A stretch of 34,922 bases of DNA from Dipetalonema caudispina. Its lineage: Eukaryota; Nematoda; Chromadorea; Rhabditida; Onchocercidae. The translations under genes and the position numbers were made by a program. The notes under the pieces are model-generated. The model ran no database searches. It was given only the letters and a program-made list of their open reading frames with translations, and had not been told where the DNA came from. Of this stretch, positions 13,001-23,760 are shown piece by piece. Positions within the stretch are counted from its first letter, which is position 1, and each line of letters opens with the position of its first letter. Location: contig JABVXV010000488.1 of NCBI GenBank assembly GCA_013365325.1, forward strand, positions 1 through 34,922, written 5' to 3'.

Positions 13001-14724
13001 ATTTTTCCCAGAAATTTTTCCAAAGAAAAGAAAAAGAAAAGAGAAATTGGCATATTTTAGCTAATGTTATTTCAAACATGCAAATTTTTATTATTCTAAT
13101 AATTTTAATTTTTATTTGAACAATGAAATTAATGCTAAAACTTTATATCAATTTAATTTATATCAAATAATTTCATTTCACTTAAACGAACAATATCAAA
13201 ATTTTATAGCATGAATTGATAAAAGCAGCAATTGTTACAATGGCTTGTATTACACTTGCATGTTTCGTATTTATAGCAAATTTCCCTTCGACAATTGTCG
13301 CATCACTTGCCATTTTTTCAATCTTTTATTGTTAGTTCATTTCATAATACTTTTACTACTAATTGTGATGGTTATTAACAAATTTTGCATACTGCATAAT
13401 GAATTATATACGATGATTTACATTGATAACATACACTGATATGATAATTATGATAAGAATATAATGATGTGAGAAATATGACCATTTCAAACGTGTTGTA
13501 GAATATGCAAATTTCTGTTGTAAAGGGAAAAAAATTTTTGCTTATTTATGAAAATGATTTACTTTCAATCTATGATATAATTTAACGTAATGATGATATA
13601 TACATGTTAGAATTACAGAAAATTTCTGAGAATTTCAGGTTTGATGGGTATCTTAAGCTTACTTGGCCTTGATTTGGATCCAATAACGATGACTAGTGTA
13701 ATAATTGCTATTGGATTAAGTGTCGATTTTTCGGCTCATATATGCTATCATTTCATTCACCACGACAATTCGGTACATGTTTCCAACGAGCTCATTGATC
13801 AAAACATACGCAAACTTGCTGATGTATATGTTGTCGTTGGTGAACCAACTGTTCAGGTTTATTTAAATTTCATATTTTATGTTATAATTCATTTCCTACC
13901 AATTAAAATAATTTTTGTTAGCCAAATAATGAATTATTTCATCATAACTTCCAAATATTAATGGAATCACTGAAATTTTGAATCGTTTTGTTACTATTTT
14001 TTTTTAAAAAAAAAAAAAAAACTTCGTAAAGTTCAATAAATGAATTAATGTTATGATAATTTGTATGAAAGTTTCGAATACTGATTAAATTTTCATTTGT
14101 TTTATTTTTACACATTTCCATGCTAATTAACCTCATCTATTACATCATAAAAATAAATTAAAACATAAAAACTAATATCTTTATTTACCATTTACTTAAC
14201 TTATCATTTCTTAACTAATATATATATATATACATGTATCATTTTTCTTTCATTAAATTAAAAAACATAATATACAACATTTAATTACTCCATTTTTCAA
14301 TTATATATATATATATATATATATAGATAGATACCATTTTTGTTTTCTTAACTTGAAACATATGATAAATAACTTTTAATGATTTCATTTTTCAATCATT
14401 AATTTTCCTATATACATTTAGGTTTTTTTTCCGTTTTTTTTTCCGTTTTTTTTTCCGTTTTTTTTTACCGTTTTTTTTTTTCAGGCAGCTATATCAACAA
14501 TAATAAGTATGCTACCAGTACTTGTAATTTCCACCAAATCTATCGAAGCATTCGCCAAAACGATAGTGGTAGTAGTACTATTAGGCACTTTTCATGGTAT
14601 AATAATAGTGCCTGCAATATTATCACTATGTAGTGGTAAAATGGACAAAAATGATGGAGTGATAACAGCAAAAAGTCAAAATATTATTATGAAACCAGGA
14701 TCTGATGATGCAGCTGTGATATGA
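5266..14724 (+). CDS. Patched-related (PTR) sterol-sensing-domain membrane protein, 5' end missing
   Basis: Multi-pass membrane protein of the nematode Patched-related branch of the RND/Dispatched superfamily. The family is linked to sterol or lipid handling, endocytosis and moulting; this member's substrate is unknown. Exons: 5266-5385, 5854-5997, 6255-6425, 6981-7100, 8087-8216, 8692-8861, 9218-9354, 9795-10002, 10411-10563, 11177-11304, 11810-11871, 12457-12551, 13210-13330, 13639-13856, 14485-14724. All join in phase to give 738 residues ending in TGA. An ectodomain part comes first. The sterol-sensing domain then carries GVDDAFHLIHAW at residues 229-240, the TM4 acidic signature. A second ectodomain (NKPPDIS, then FNVTLFDYDGTIFDLI) precedes a C-terminal helix bundle with IGLSVDFSAH (611-620). 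The acidic residues D231/D232 and D616 of the RND ion relay are present. Family members are usually longer, so the first helix and about 100-200 residues are missing upstream. The family call is firm; the exact ptr paralogue is not assignable. Confidence 0.93.
5480..5612. repeat. Imperfect spaced direct repeat in PTR intron
   Basis: Two related stretches of about 40 bp, 5480-5520 and 5574-5612, lie about 94 bp apart. They share an AATTTGA start and the block ATCATTTCTAATTT. This looks like an old local duplication in the first mapped intron. No function is suggested. Confidence 0.5.
8937..8985. repeat. Perfect 22-bp inverted repeat (hairpin) in PTR intron
   Basis: The arm at 8937-8958 (beginning TGCAAATATTTAAC) is the exact reverse complement of the arm at 8964-8985 (ending TTAAATATTTGCA). 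They are separated by the five bases CTTAA. There are no mismatches over 22 bp. It lies in the intron between PTR exons 8692-8861 and 9218-9354. The stem is AT-rich and the loop is short, so a cruciform or RNA hairpin is possible; a conventional miRNA precursor is less likely. Confidence 0.9.
10190..10312. repeat. Interrupted (AAT)n array in PTR intron
   Basis: Degenerate trinucleotide run of AAT, AAC, AGT and AAG-like triplets in the intron between exons 9795-10002 and 10411-10563. It uses the same motif as the arrays at both window edges. It follows a poly-A run at about 10020-10048. Its many interruptions indicate an older, stabilised microsatellite. Confidence 0.8.
12084..12197. repeat. 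Four degenerate copies of a 29-bp tandem repeat in PTR intron
   Basis: Units lie at 12084-12112, 12113-12141, 12142-12168 and about 12169-12197. Each starts CTAAAATAGA or TTAAATAGA. The first two are most alike, sharing CTAAAATAGAA, then CATTTC or AATTTC, then AGTAAC or AATAAC. This is a short minisatellite in the intron upstream of exon 12457-12551. Confidence 0.7.
14302..14333. repeat. (TA)n run with GATA tail in PTR intron
   Basis: An uninterrupted TA dinucleotide run (14302-14325) is followed by GATAGATA. A shorter TA run lies near 14219-14231. Both are in the last PTR intron. They look like ordinary microsatellites. Confidence 0.85.
14423..14484 (+). repeat. CCG-T9 minisatellite forming the last PTR splice-acceptor tract
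   Basis: Four consecutive T8-T9 runs, each closed by CCG (the last ACCG), give a 12-bp unit. The block ends in T11 followed by CAG directly at the start of exon 14485. The repeat therefore makes up the polypyrimidine tract of the last intron. Length changes here could alter splicing of the final exon, which is inference. Confidence 0.88.
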
Positions 14725-14764
14725 AAAAAATTAATTTTACTGCTTATTTTGATGATAAATTAAA

Positions 14765-14782
14765 AATAAAATTAAAAATAAA
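14765..14782 (+). terminator. Polyadenylation signals of the PTR gene
   Basis: Two AATAAA hexamers, at 14765-14770 and 14777-14782, follow the TGA at 14724 by about 40-60 nt. They predict a very short 3' UTR. Confidence 0.6.
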
Positions 14783-15229
14783 ATACAAATTAAGCAGTTT
14801 TTTTTTTGTTTACTTCTTGTTTTTCCAATAAATTCATTGAATTTTAAACTTTTTTTTTTCTTTTTTTTTTTTTTAGCAATATAAAATAAAAATCTAATAC
14901 TTCTTAACAGCAATGGATTTGTATAAATTTTAATTGTTTTAGTTATATGAAATTTGGGAAAAATGGCATCTTGGAAGTATTCTTTCTAATTTGACTAATT
15001 CACAAGAAATTTGAAATTTTTTTTGTACCAAAATATAATAAATTATTGAACGTTTGAACTTTGAACTTATTTCTTTATTTAATATTTCCTTTACTGATCA
15101 TTAATGAAATTACTCTGAGCATATGACCATTAACCTGGACCAAGCAACAAGAATTTTGTCGTAATTTAAACGATCAAATGATGAATACTGCACTTATTCA
15201 GTGCATTAATTTGCATACCGTGATAGATT

Positions 15230-15790
15230 ACGAGAAAATGTTGAGAGAACGATGGATTATAGTTGTAGCAGAGATTGAGAGGAAAAAAATGTCGTGGATG
15301 AAACATAAGGGGGGGGGTAAGGATCAATTAGAAGATGAGAAATACCATTGAGATAAAATATAAAGAACAGAAAGAGAGTTAAGTAGAGATTGTTAAGTAA
15401 ACGGAAAAGACCGATAAGAATTACATGAAATAGCTCTACCAAAGATTGGAAGTGAAAAAAAAAAAAACAAACACTTCGCTGTTGATGAGACGTGAAAGAA
15501 CGATACAAATAATGGAAAATAGTGATGCTGTGAAATAATCTATAGAAAATAATTGTAGCAGAAAGAATAAAGATATCATTATTGAAGAAAGGATCGATGA
15601 GAATAATAAGGAATAGTGCTGTCATAGATTGAGAAAGATCGCAAGAGATAATGTTGGATAATATTTTAACAAAGAATGAGAGTAATAAAGGAAAATATTA
15701 TTACTATGGAAGAAACAACAAAGATTGATAAGAATAAAGGAAGACATTGTTTAACAAATTGAGTAATGTTATCATTAAAGATAATTTAAA
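15230..15790. repeat. Purine-rich degenerate repeat block with a G9 run
   Basis: The plus strand is strongly purine-biased. It repeats motifs such as AGATTGAGA, GATAAGAAT and AATAAAGGA at irregular spacing. A run of nine G residues at 15309-15317 stands out in such AT-rich DNA. The minus strand has a 122-codon open frame (15625-15257), but its composition is that of low-complexity pyrimidine DNA with no recognisable domain, so I do not call it a gene. Confidence 0.5.
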
Positions 15791-15860
15791 GCTTTCGGGT
15801 ACATGTATGAGTTGCGATTGAATGTATAATAATTTCTTTACGAATGTTTTTGTTGCGTTT

Positions 15861-15953
15861 AGACACGTATAACACGTGAAATCTTAGTAAGGGTGTGGAC
15901 GTTTTAATACGTGTAGACACGTGTAACACGTGAAATTTTAATAGGGATGAGGA
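15861..15953. promoter_or_regulatory. Duplicated CACGTG (E-box) cluster upstream of L28
   Basis: A stretch of about 40 bp beginning AGACACGTATAACACGTG at 15861 is repeated 54 bp later, at 15915, as AGACACGTGTAACACGTG. Three CACGTG palindromes result, at 15873-15878, 15918-15923 and 15927-15932. CACGTG is the core site of bHLH-Zip factors such as the Myc/Max and TFEB families. The cluster is about 0.6 kb upstream of the L28 start. Regulatory use is inferred. Confidence 0.45.
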
Positions 15954-16548
15954 AATTGAAGCACATTTGGGAATTAAACATAAGACGTATGTAGGTAGTT
16001 ATTAAAATAATTTCATTAAAATGATTAAATTTTAATTAAATATTTTTAAATATGGTAGATTTTAATTAATCTATGTTAAATTTAATTGTGTAAATAGTGG
16101 ATGTTTGGTATTTTCAACTTGTTTAATAGTTATAAGCTGTAAAATGGTAGTGTATTAGACATAAATTTAAAGTATTATTATTCAAAGAGTGAAATGATTT
16201 GAAGGGCATTTCTTCAGTGCTTACACGTTTTCAAATTTAACTTGGAAAGTTATTTTACCAAATATACGTCTATAAGTGTGATGCATGATCGTTTAAGTAG
16301 AAATCTAAATTATTCGTTAAGCGGAAATACTAATTAATGATCTGTATTAATTTTCAAGTCCCATGTTCCTGTGCTATAAAATGTGGAACTTAAAGGTTAA
16401 TTTAATGTCTCAATAAAAAATGTCTTCATCAAATAGTTTATTTAAATTCATCATGTAAAAAAGTCTTTTTCTCTTGGTAAAAATATTTCCAGCAAAATTT
16501 TTTTGGTTTAATTGATTTTTGCAATTATTTATTTTATGAGTAATGAAA

Positions 16549-16561
16549 TTTCAGAGTGAGA
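16549..16561 (+). promoter_or_regulatory. Probable SL trans-splice acceptor of L28
   Basis: TTTCAG ends at 16554, seven bases before the ATG at 16562, with no coding exon upstream. This is the position expected for spliced-leader addition. A 5' UTR intron is the alternative. Confidence 0.6.
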
Positions 16562-18593
16562 ATGACAAGTTCATGTTTGGTAAAAAATTTGAAGGCTGTG
16601 ACAAACTTGGCACCACTTCCGGTAATTACATGGGATCGTGCAGAACGTATCCGACGAAATAAAGAAATTTGGGATAATAAGGATTCTATCGTACATCGCT
16701 TACCTCATCATTACAAAAAAAGATATTGGGAGGTATAATTTAGAGTTTGGTATCAGTAGAAAGCCATTAAAAAATTTGTGTAAAATGAAGATGGATTAAC
16801 AGAATACATTAGTATGAAAATGATGAATGGTGTTTGAGTAGAAATTTGATGAAGTAATGGCAAAAAATCTTAAATTTCTTGAATAAAACGAATAATATGG
16901 ATGAAAATGCATAAATAGAAGAAACATATGAATGAGTGCACATATTTATTGCTTTTATATTCTTCTAAATGAAATATTTGTAATTATTGGAAATACAAAT
17001 GTTTTTTTTTTAATGTTTGCAGTTTATACTTAGCGAAGCGAAACCTGTACATTATCGAAAACCGACGTCCAGATATGAATGGGATGCTAAGCGTCGTACA
17101 ATGGTAGAAACTGAGGTTAATTACTGTTAATTATGAATTATGACAATTTAGCATGCGTTTATTATTTCATCGCAGTGATTTAAATAAATCTACCAGTGGT
17201 ATAGCAGAGTCAGAAGAACAAGAGACAGAAGGTGGATGATTTTGAAAGTTATTTGTAATTAGTTTTCAATCGTTCAGCTTCAAAGCTTTTAAGTTTGCGT
17301 TTTCTCAACAACTTATTTCGATAAGTTTTGAAAGGTCCGACAGGCTGAAATTATGTAAAAAATGGTACGCATTTTATAGGATTATCCGATAATTGGTTTA
17401 CATCCACCAGAAGCTGACAAAGGGTTATGGGGTGGTGAAACAGTAGTGAAAGGTTACGTGGAGTCGCGTCCTTATACGAAAAAAAAGGTTACGTGTTTTA
17501 GTTGGAAATTCGAAGTAATTTTACATAAATTTAATAATTTTGCATAAATTTGTTTTCTTTAATAATAAATTTATATCTCAGATTTTACCAAGGCAATGGG
17601 TGCCACATTTTTTCTTTCCACATTTGAAAAATGTCATCAAATATTCGGAAGTTTTGGACAAACATATGAAGATCACTGTAACGGAGCGTACGTGTCGACT
17701 GATCGACCAACATTTTGGACTTGATTTGTATTTGCTAGAAACACCCGAAATTGATATCGCTTCAAAGTATGATTTTTCCTGTTTATAAATTACAGATTTT
17801 TCACCAAATTTAAATAACTTTCTGTTTAACATTTTTGAATTATCAGTTGTTGCAGATAAATAAATAATTGTTTGTAGCTCGAGATAGCATATCCATTTTT
17901 ATGTAAATCATAAGCTCATCATTTTAAACTTCTTCCAATTCTCTATCGACTTCAAAAAACGATATTTACTAGGCTTGGTAATAAACTAAAGCGTGAGATT
18001 TTGCTTGTTTTGGCAAAAGGTACTTACTATCCAAATGATCCAGAACGACACAACTACATAAAGCGAAAATATGCGAATTTCGTAATACCATTAGAGGAAG
18101 CTGAATGGATTGGTTTGGATTTAAATGAAGCATGCAGGTTTGATGTATACGTTGTTTTCATTGAGTTATAATTTGGAATTGGAAACGGATGTCCTTATAC
18201 ACTTTTGGCTTATCTGTTTCTGATGTTTGTTCTAGAGAAGACGAAGGAAGCAGATTGGATGTGAAATTTAGAAAATTCATACGCTGTCCTTTTTTACGTT
18301 TTCTCTCGTTTTTTTTTTTCCTTTTTTTGAATAAATTTAAACTTGTGAAATACGGGAAGAGAACTCTTAATAATATCACTTCCAGAAAGCAACAAGAAAT
18401 TGAAGAAAGTGTCAAACCGGTTCCGGAAAAGTATAAGTTTGAGCTTGATCTAGTCAAACGGTTGGCAAGTGGTGAAGAGGATCCAGATCATGATAAAATA
18501 ATCAAGGAATTAGAATCAGAATCAGTTGTTGGTCAAAAAGCAAGAAAGTTAATGCAAATGACAACACAGCGGTTAAAAAAACTGGTTAATTAG
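16562..18593 (+). CDS. mrpl-28: Mitochondrial large-subunit ribosomal protein L28
   Basis: Structural protein of the mitochondrial ribosome large subunit (bL28m). Exons 16562-16732, 17023-17115, 17380-17487, 17582-17766, 17973-18137 and 18386-18593 join in phase (0,0,0,2,2) to 309 residues ending in TAG. Family hallmarks are DYPIIGLHPPEADKGLWGGE at residues 89-108, a following VVKGY, and LPRQWVP near 126-132. The segment SEVLDKHMKITVTERTCRLI leads into HFGLDLYLLETPEIDIASKL. The C-terminal third is charged and helical (GEEDPDHDKIIKELESES), as in metazoan homologues. The N-terminus is basic overall and fits a mitochondrial import signal. The ATG at 16562 is preferred because a splice acceptor lies just upstream; an in-frame GTG at 16556 is the only extension. 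Slightly longer than the human protein. It precedes the TRM10 gene on the same strand. Confidence 0.95.
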
Positions 18594-18766
18594 GTTTAGG
18601 ATGCGCTTTCATTATACTGGTATATATTTCCTGTGCAATATTACCTCTGTCATGAAATATTTGTGTAAATAATTGTAGGCAATGATGGAAAGTTTAAGCA
18701 GTGGTAGAAATTTTGTGGAAGAAACTTTTTTCTACACGTCAAATTCATTTTTTGTCGTGCGATGTT

Positions 18767-18772
18767 AATAAA
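18767..18772 (+). terminator. Polyadenylation signal of L28
   Basis: AATAAA lies about 175 nt after the L28 stop codon and about 520 nt before the next gene's acceptor. Confidence 0.5.
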
Positions 18773-19290
18773 AGTTATTGGACTGTTTAAGTAATTCGGA
18801 ATTATTAAAGATTATCGTCAACTTTCTCAATTTTTTCATTTTTTACATGATTGACCGTATTTTTGTTGTGAATGATGTAACTTTATTTGCCACTGCTGCT
18901 GCATATTGCACATCTTTCAAGTCAAAGTCTAATACATCAATATTCTGAGTTGATCAGAAACCAAGAATTTGAGAGAATAAATAATTTCAGACTTGCATCT
19001 TTTAAAGCACTGAATATGTCACTTTTTTTATTTAGATCTTCAAATTCTAACCGTAAGCAAACGAATTCTGCTCTTCTTTTGGCCTTTCTTTATAACATCT
19101 TGCACTATTAGTTGTTTTTTATTATGTTGAAAGTACTAGAAAATTTCGGATTTTATAAATTTTACAACAAACAGCAGGAAGGGATGACAAAGGTGATAGG
19201 ACAAATTAACAGTAACTGAGACTAATCATTGTTGCAATCGCAGTTTTGTGTTCAGTGCTTTCTTAATTTGAGTTTTAATTACATTCATAG
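18773..19290. other. L28-TRM10 intergenic spacer
   Basis: About 0.5 kb without a supported gene. A 74-codon open frame at 18887-19111 has no recognisable domain and no exon signals. The spacer ends in the acceptor TTCATAG at 19290, ten bases before the TRM10 ATG, and could be an intercistronic region. Confidence 0.55.
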
Positions 19291-19300
19291 GGTGCTTTGA

Positions 19301-21622
19301 ATGGCTGATTCAGAAAGGTATACATTGGAAGACAAGTCGGAAACAGTTACTAAAATAAAGGAACTGCAATCAGATGGAAATGCTATAGTGCAGAAGATAG
19401 AGAGTGGTGATATGAATGTGAATCAAGTTTTGAGTGATACGAGCATCAGTCACGTGGAGAAATATCTATCTAAGAAACAAATGAGAAAGTTGGTTTGAAT
19501 TTTCTTGAAGAATTACAAACGTATTGTTTGTTACTGGAAGGATTTTTTTATATTCAATTAATAGAAACAAAAAATGCAATGAAATTTGAGGTCATCTCAT
19601 GCATATATAATATCACGCATAGTTTTGATTAATCTATTTTCTTCTAGTACATATATAATATTTGTTGCATTTCATTGTTTATAATTTGACTTTTTTTTTT
19701 TTTTTTTTTTCTTTTCAGATTGAAAAAAGAGCAGGAAAAATTGTTTCGCAGAAAAGATAAGCGAGCTAGAGAAAGAATGAGGAAAAAAATGAAACGTGCT
19801 GCACAACGTGAAGCTGGTTGTATAAAATCTAAACGGACACAGATAAGGTAACTTCTAGTTAGCAATTCACTTCTCATATTTATTTAGAAATGTATTTTAT
19901 TTCAGCAATATTTTAAAATATACACCGCATTTAATCTATAATTTTTCACCTATTCAGGATTTTCAGATTTAATCATTTATTTAATAACTATTTTAATGTT
20001 ACTCCTAGTTGCAGCCGAATGAAAGATTCAAAGTGTAAACAACGGATTGCTATCGATATGCAATTTGAATCTTTGATGCGGCCGAAAGACATTCGTCATC
20101 TTTTCGTTCAACTGGCCCATGCATATGCTGTGAATCGTCGAGCTGAAAATCCTTTGCAGTTTAGCGTTGTTGGCTTTTCTGGTCCTCAAAATAAGGTTTT
20201 CGTTTTTCTTACTGTTAAATGTTAAAAATATCGAATCTTAAGCTAGCATCCTTTGTAAATATTATGCGAAATTTTAAAGTTAGTTGGTTTTGCTGATTTG
20301 AAACGAAAATTTTATTTTCAGCTCTTTTTTGACAATCCAAACAATCATCATTGGGATGTGATATTCGAAGAACAACCTCTGGATGCAGTATTTGAAAAAA
20401 GTGAGATTGTCTATCTGACAGCAGATTCGGAGAATTCACTGCAAACACTTGATAGTTCAAAAGTGTAGGTTTGCAATCTTTTTTCATTTCCAATTGTTCA
20501 TACATAACAATTAAATTAATATTTTGGATTCCCATATTTCGTTCTTCCTTTCTGCTGTTTTAGATGTGATAAAATACCAAAAATGGTCCTTATCTAGTTG
20601 AGTTCATTCCTAATGGCTGTATATTGAAATCTTCGGATTATGAGAAGGTTTTGGAAATTAATTTGATTTTGATACTCTTTGATTCTCACTTAATCCTTGA
20701 TAGAACTTAAAGTATTTTGCTTTCTTCTCGATTTCTCGTTTGAAAAAAATATTTAGGTATGTTATTGGTGGTTTGCTGGATCACAATTCACTCAAAGGAC
20801 ATTGCTTAAAATTAGCAACAGAAAAAGGATATGCGCATGCTCGGTTACCCATTGCTGAATATATTATGTTACAAACAAGAAAGGTGATGAAATTTCATTG
20901 CTTATTTTTTTAGTAACTGTCAATGACTATAGTTTTTAGTTATATCTCTTTTAAAATAATATAATTTCATATAGTAAGTGTAGTAGAAGTAGTGCTTCAG
21001 TGTTGTTGAAGAATGACAGCATTTGCTTTTGAGAACTTCAATCGCTAATGTTGGCTAATAAAACTCAGACAAAGTAATCAGCATTATCCGAAATAATTCC
21101 ACCTACTGAAATAAATATAGCAGTAAAATGCTAGTGGCTCACGTTTTGGCATTTCGATATGCAGTTGGGAAATAATCATGATATGCACTTCGCTGAATGG
21201 CGGTACACTTCTAAATAATGGGGAACTTTCATACAATTTCCTGTTATGAAATGCTATGCAAAGGTAGCAATAATTTTTCTGCAGGTTTTGGGATGGAAAA
21301 AAGTAGCTTTTTTGCTAGTAGAAAGTTACATTTACTCATAAAAGAGAAGTTTTTCACTTCTTGAAATATTTAATTTACATGAGGATGTAACTGATATTAT
21401 CGCTTGTTTCAGGTATTAACTGTTAATCAAGTTTTTGAAATTTTATTACGTTATACGGAAAATCATTCATGGAAGAAATCGTTTCTTGATGTGATTCCGA
21501 AGAGAAAGGGTGTCGCTGATAGTAATAAATGTCCCGAAAATATGGGAAATAATAATAATATCGAGGAACAGAAGGATGATATAACTGGAAATATTGATGA
21601 TATTCACCAGAAATTGGATTAA
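19301..21622 (+). CDS. trmt10A: tRNA (guanine-N1)-methyltransferase, TRM10 family (TRMT10A type)
   Basis: SAM-dependent SPOUT-class enzyme that methylates N1 of guanine 9 in tRNAs. Exons 19301-19488, 19719-19847, 20009-20195, 20322-20464, 20757-20883 and 21413-21622 join to 327 residues, close to human TRMT10A. An acidic N-terminus leads into [19 protein letters not shown] and a Lys/Arg-rich helix ([19 protein letters not shown]), the tRNA-binding region. The catalytic fold starts near [12 protein letters not shown]. Family blocks follow: [37 protein letters not shown] (217-230) with the conserved Asp at 224, ARLPIAEYI, and [20 protein letters not shown] ending in IPKRKG. The last 30 residues are hydrophilic. 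No mitochondrial presequence is visible, which argues against the TRMT10C (RNase P) paralogue. The first donor (GTTGGT at 19489) is weak, but the next one (GTTTGA at 19494) would run into a stop. Confidence 0.95.
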
Positions 21623-23760
21623 ACGATTTTAATCAAACAGTGGATTCTTGGTCTTATCAATTTTAAATGATGAAAATGACAGCCAGGCTCTTTTTTGAGT
21701 ATGAAAAGTAATGGGAAACAAAATATGAACTTGGATGAATTAGATTAGATAGGATTTCAATTGTATTAAATAATATTGAATTGAATTCATATTGTAGTAT
21801 ATGTTATTTGTTTGTTAAGTTATCAGATTGTTATCGCAGTGATCATATGTTACTGGCAAATAAATTTGTTAAATTCTACAGCCGAAATGATAGTAAAAGA
21901 TATTAATAAGTGGATCATTTCCATTTTTATTCCTCCCTTCATATGAATTTGAATTGAGGCAAATTCATTTGGAGCGTTTTATGCTTTCTAAGGCAAGAAA
22001 GAACATCGAGTTTCCGAATTAAGGGAAAATAAACACAGGAATATTGAATAATAACAGTTACTTTACAATATACAATTATTAAAATTAAATTAAAATTTCA
22101 ATCAAATACAAAGTTAACCTATACACAGTTTTATACGGTATATAAAGACGAAATTTTTTATTTCATGTGAAAAACGTTTATATTACGGTAAATTGTTGCT
22201 AGTTTGATAAAATCATTTAGCGTTTTCTTTATTTTTGTTCTTTAGCTCTCATTATAATCTTATAATTCATTTTATATTAAACATACCATGAATTTGTAAG
22301 CTAAATATAACTATGAAATTTAATGAATAAGCAAAGTTTACAAATTAACTTCCTACAAAGTTAATAAAAGAATAAGTTTTTTTAAAAAATTCTTTTGGTA
22401 AAAAAAAAAAGGACGTGGATTGCGATGCTCTATCGACAAATATCTTAAAATAAGAGGAGAAGAAAAAAACCGATTTAATTAATTCATTATGAAAAGATAG
22501 ACCATTTACATGAAACTTTTGTCGTCTTCGTACCAAGATAAAATTGCATAGTTTATTAATTAAACTTTTGAAAAGATTGTATTAATTATTACACTATAGG
22601 TATTACATTGCTTTTCTGCTATTTGAAATGATAGAAAGATGGGAAATATTGAGAGGTAATTGTTAAATTATAAGAAAAATTGACTTTTTTTTTTTTTTCG
22701 AGAAGGAAATATATAAAATTTCTAAAAATTAACTTTTAGTAAAAACAATTCAGACGTCAGAAAAAAAAAAGTGGAAAAGCAAATGGTTTTCTTCTTTTTT
22801 TTTTTTTCTTTCTATTCAGAGAAATATTTCATTTCTGTTAAGAGATAATAAACAAGACGATTCATTATGTAATAAATTTTACCTATCTAAGTTTCATTAT
22901 TCATCGAAATTACAAAAACGCATTCCTAAAACATTGGGTAGACCATCAAATGTCCCACTTTCTTCCGCCTTTTTTCTCTTTGATGTGATAAAATCTATTC
23001 AGGCATGAGTATTTTTTTCCAACGACTTTTCATAATTTTATATTTATTGACAATGAACATTCCTATTAAATTAAATTCCGACAAAAGAATATTATGGATT
23101 AAAATGTATAGTAAAAGATACATCCTCATATAAATATAAATTATAATCATAATAATAAATTTCACCGGGAAATATTTTTCCATTTGACTACGACCATCAA
23201 AATTGTCAAATTATTTGGCGTATTTAAGTAATCGCACTATAAAGACCGACATTAAAGCATTTAAATAAACTTTTCCACACTTAGTTTGCAACTATCATAT
23301 CCTCTAGTTCACTCAACTGATCGATCATTTACTGAATGAAAATTCATTTCTTACCACCAATCAATTTTTATTTTGCACTCAAATGCCTCCATTTTTCTCA
23401 ATTTCGAAATTTGAAAAATCAGGAAATTCCGCAGAAATTAAATTGAAATTCCCAAAAATCAACGAAAATGAGCACAGAACAATAAGAGACAATTGATAAC
23501 CTAGTGCTCTGATCGTCAGTCAAATAATAGATCACTAATATTTCATGAAATATGTATAAGTATTCTTTGCAGGTGTATATTATAAATATATACCATAATA
23601 AATATAATTCTTTCTAATCAAACATACATTCCTGCAGAGGTTATAAAGATAAAGTCGAAAGAAAAAGAGCGAAATAAAGGATGTAAGAAGAAGCAACAGA
23701 TATACTTCTCTAGTTTTTCATGTATTGATATAATGATGAAATTTTCACTCAGTGAAAAAA
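21623..23760. other. Convergent intergenic region TRM10/UBE2J1
   Basis: About 2.1 kb between two converging genes. AATAAA at 21859-21864 and 22028-22033 could end the TRM10 mRNA. The rest is AT-rich with several poly-T/poly-A runs and no supported gene. Short open frames on the minus strand (22345-22536, 22995-23183) have no recognisable content. Confidence 0.55.

Larger units (their letters stand above)
14783..16554. other. Intergenic region between PTR and L28 genes
   Basis: About 1.8 kb with no supported gene. It holds a purine-rich block (15230-15790), a CACGTG-containing duplication (15861-15953) and ordinary AT-rich DNA. It should contain the promoter of the L28 gene. Confidence 0.6.

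Noticed and set aside
15257..15625. 122-codon minus-strand frame with hydrophobic Phe/Leu-rich sequence
   Set aside because: It is the complement of a purine-rich degenerate repeat, with no domain, exon signals or start context.
18158..18457. Minus-strand 99-codon frame and the plus-strand start at 18189
   Set aside because: The minus frame is antisense to L28 exon 6; the plus frame's N-terminal half is intron read-through into that exon.
18887..19111. 74-codon plus-strand frame between L28 and TRM10
   Set aside because: No acceptor or donor context and no recognisable family; likely chance in the spacer.
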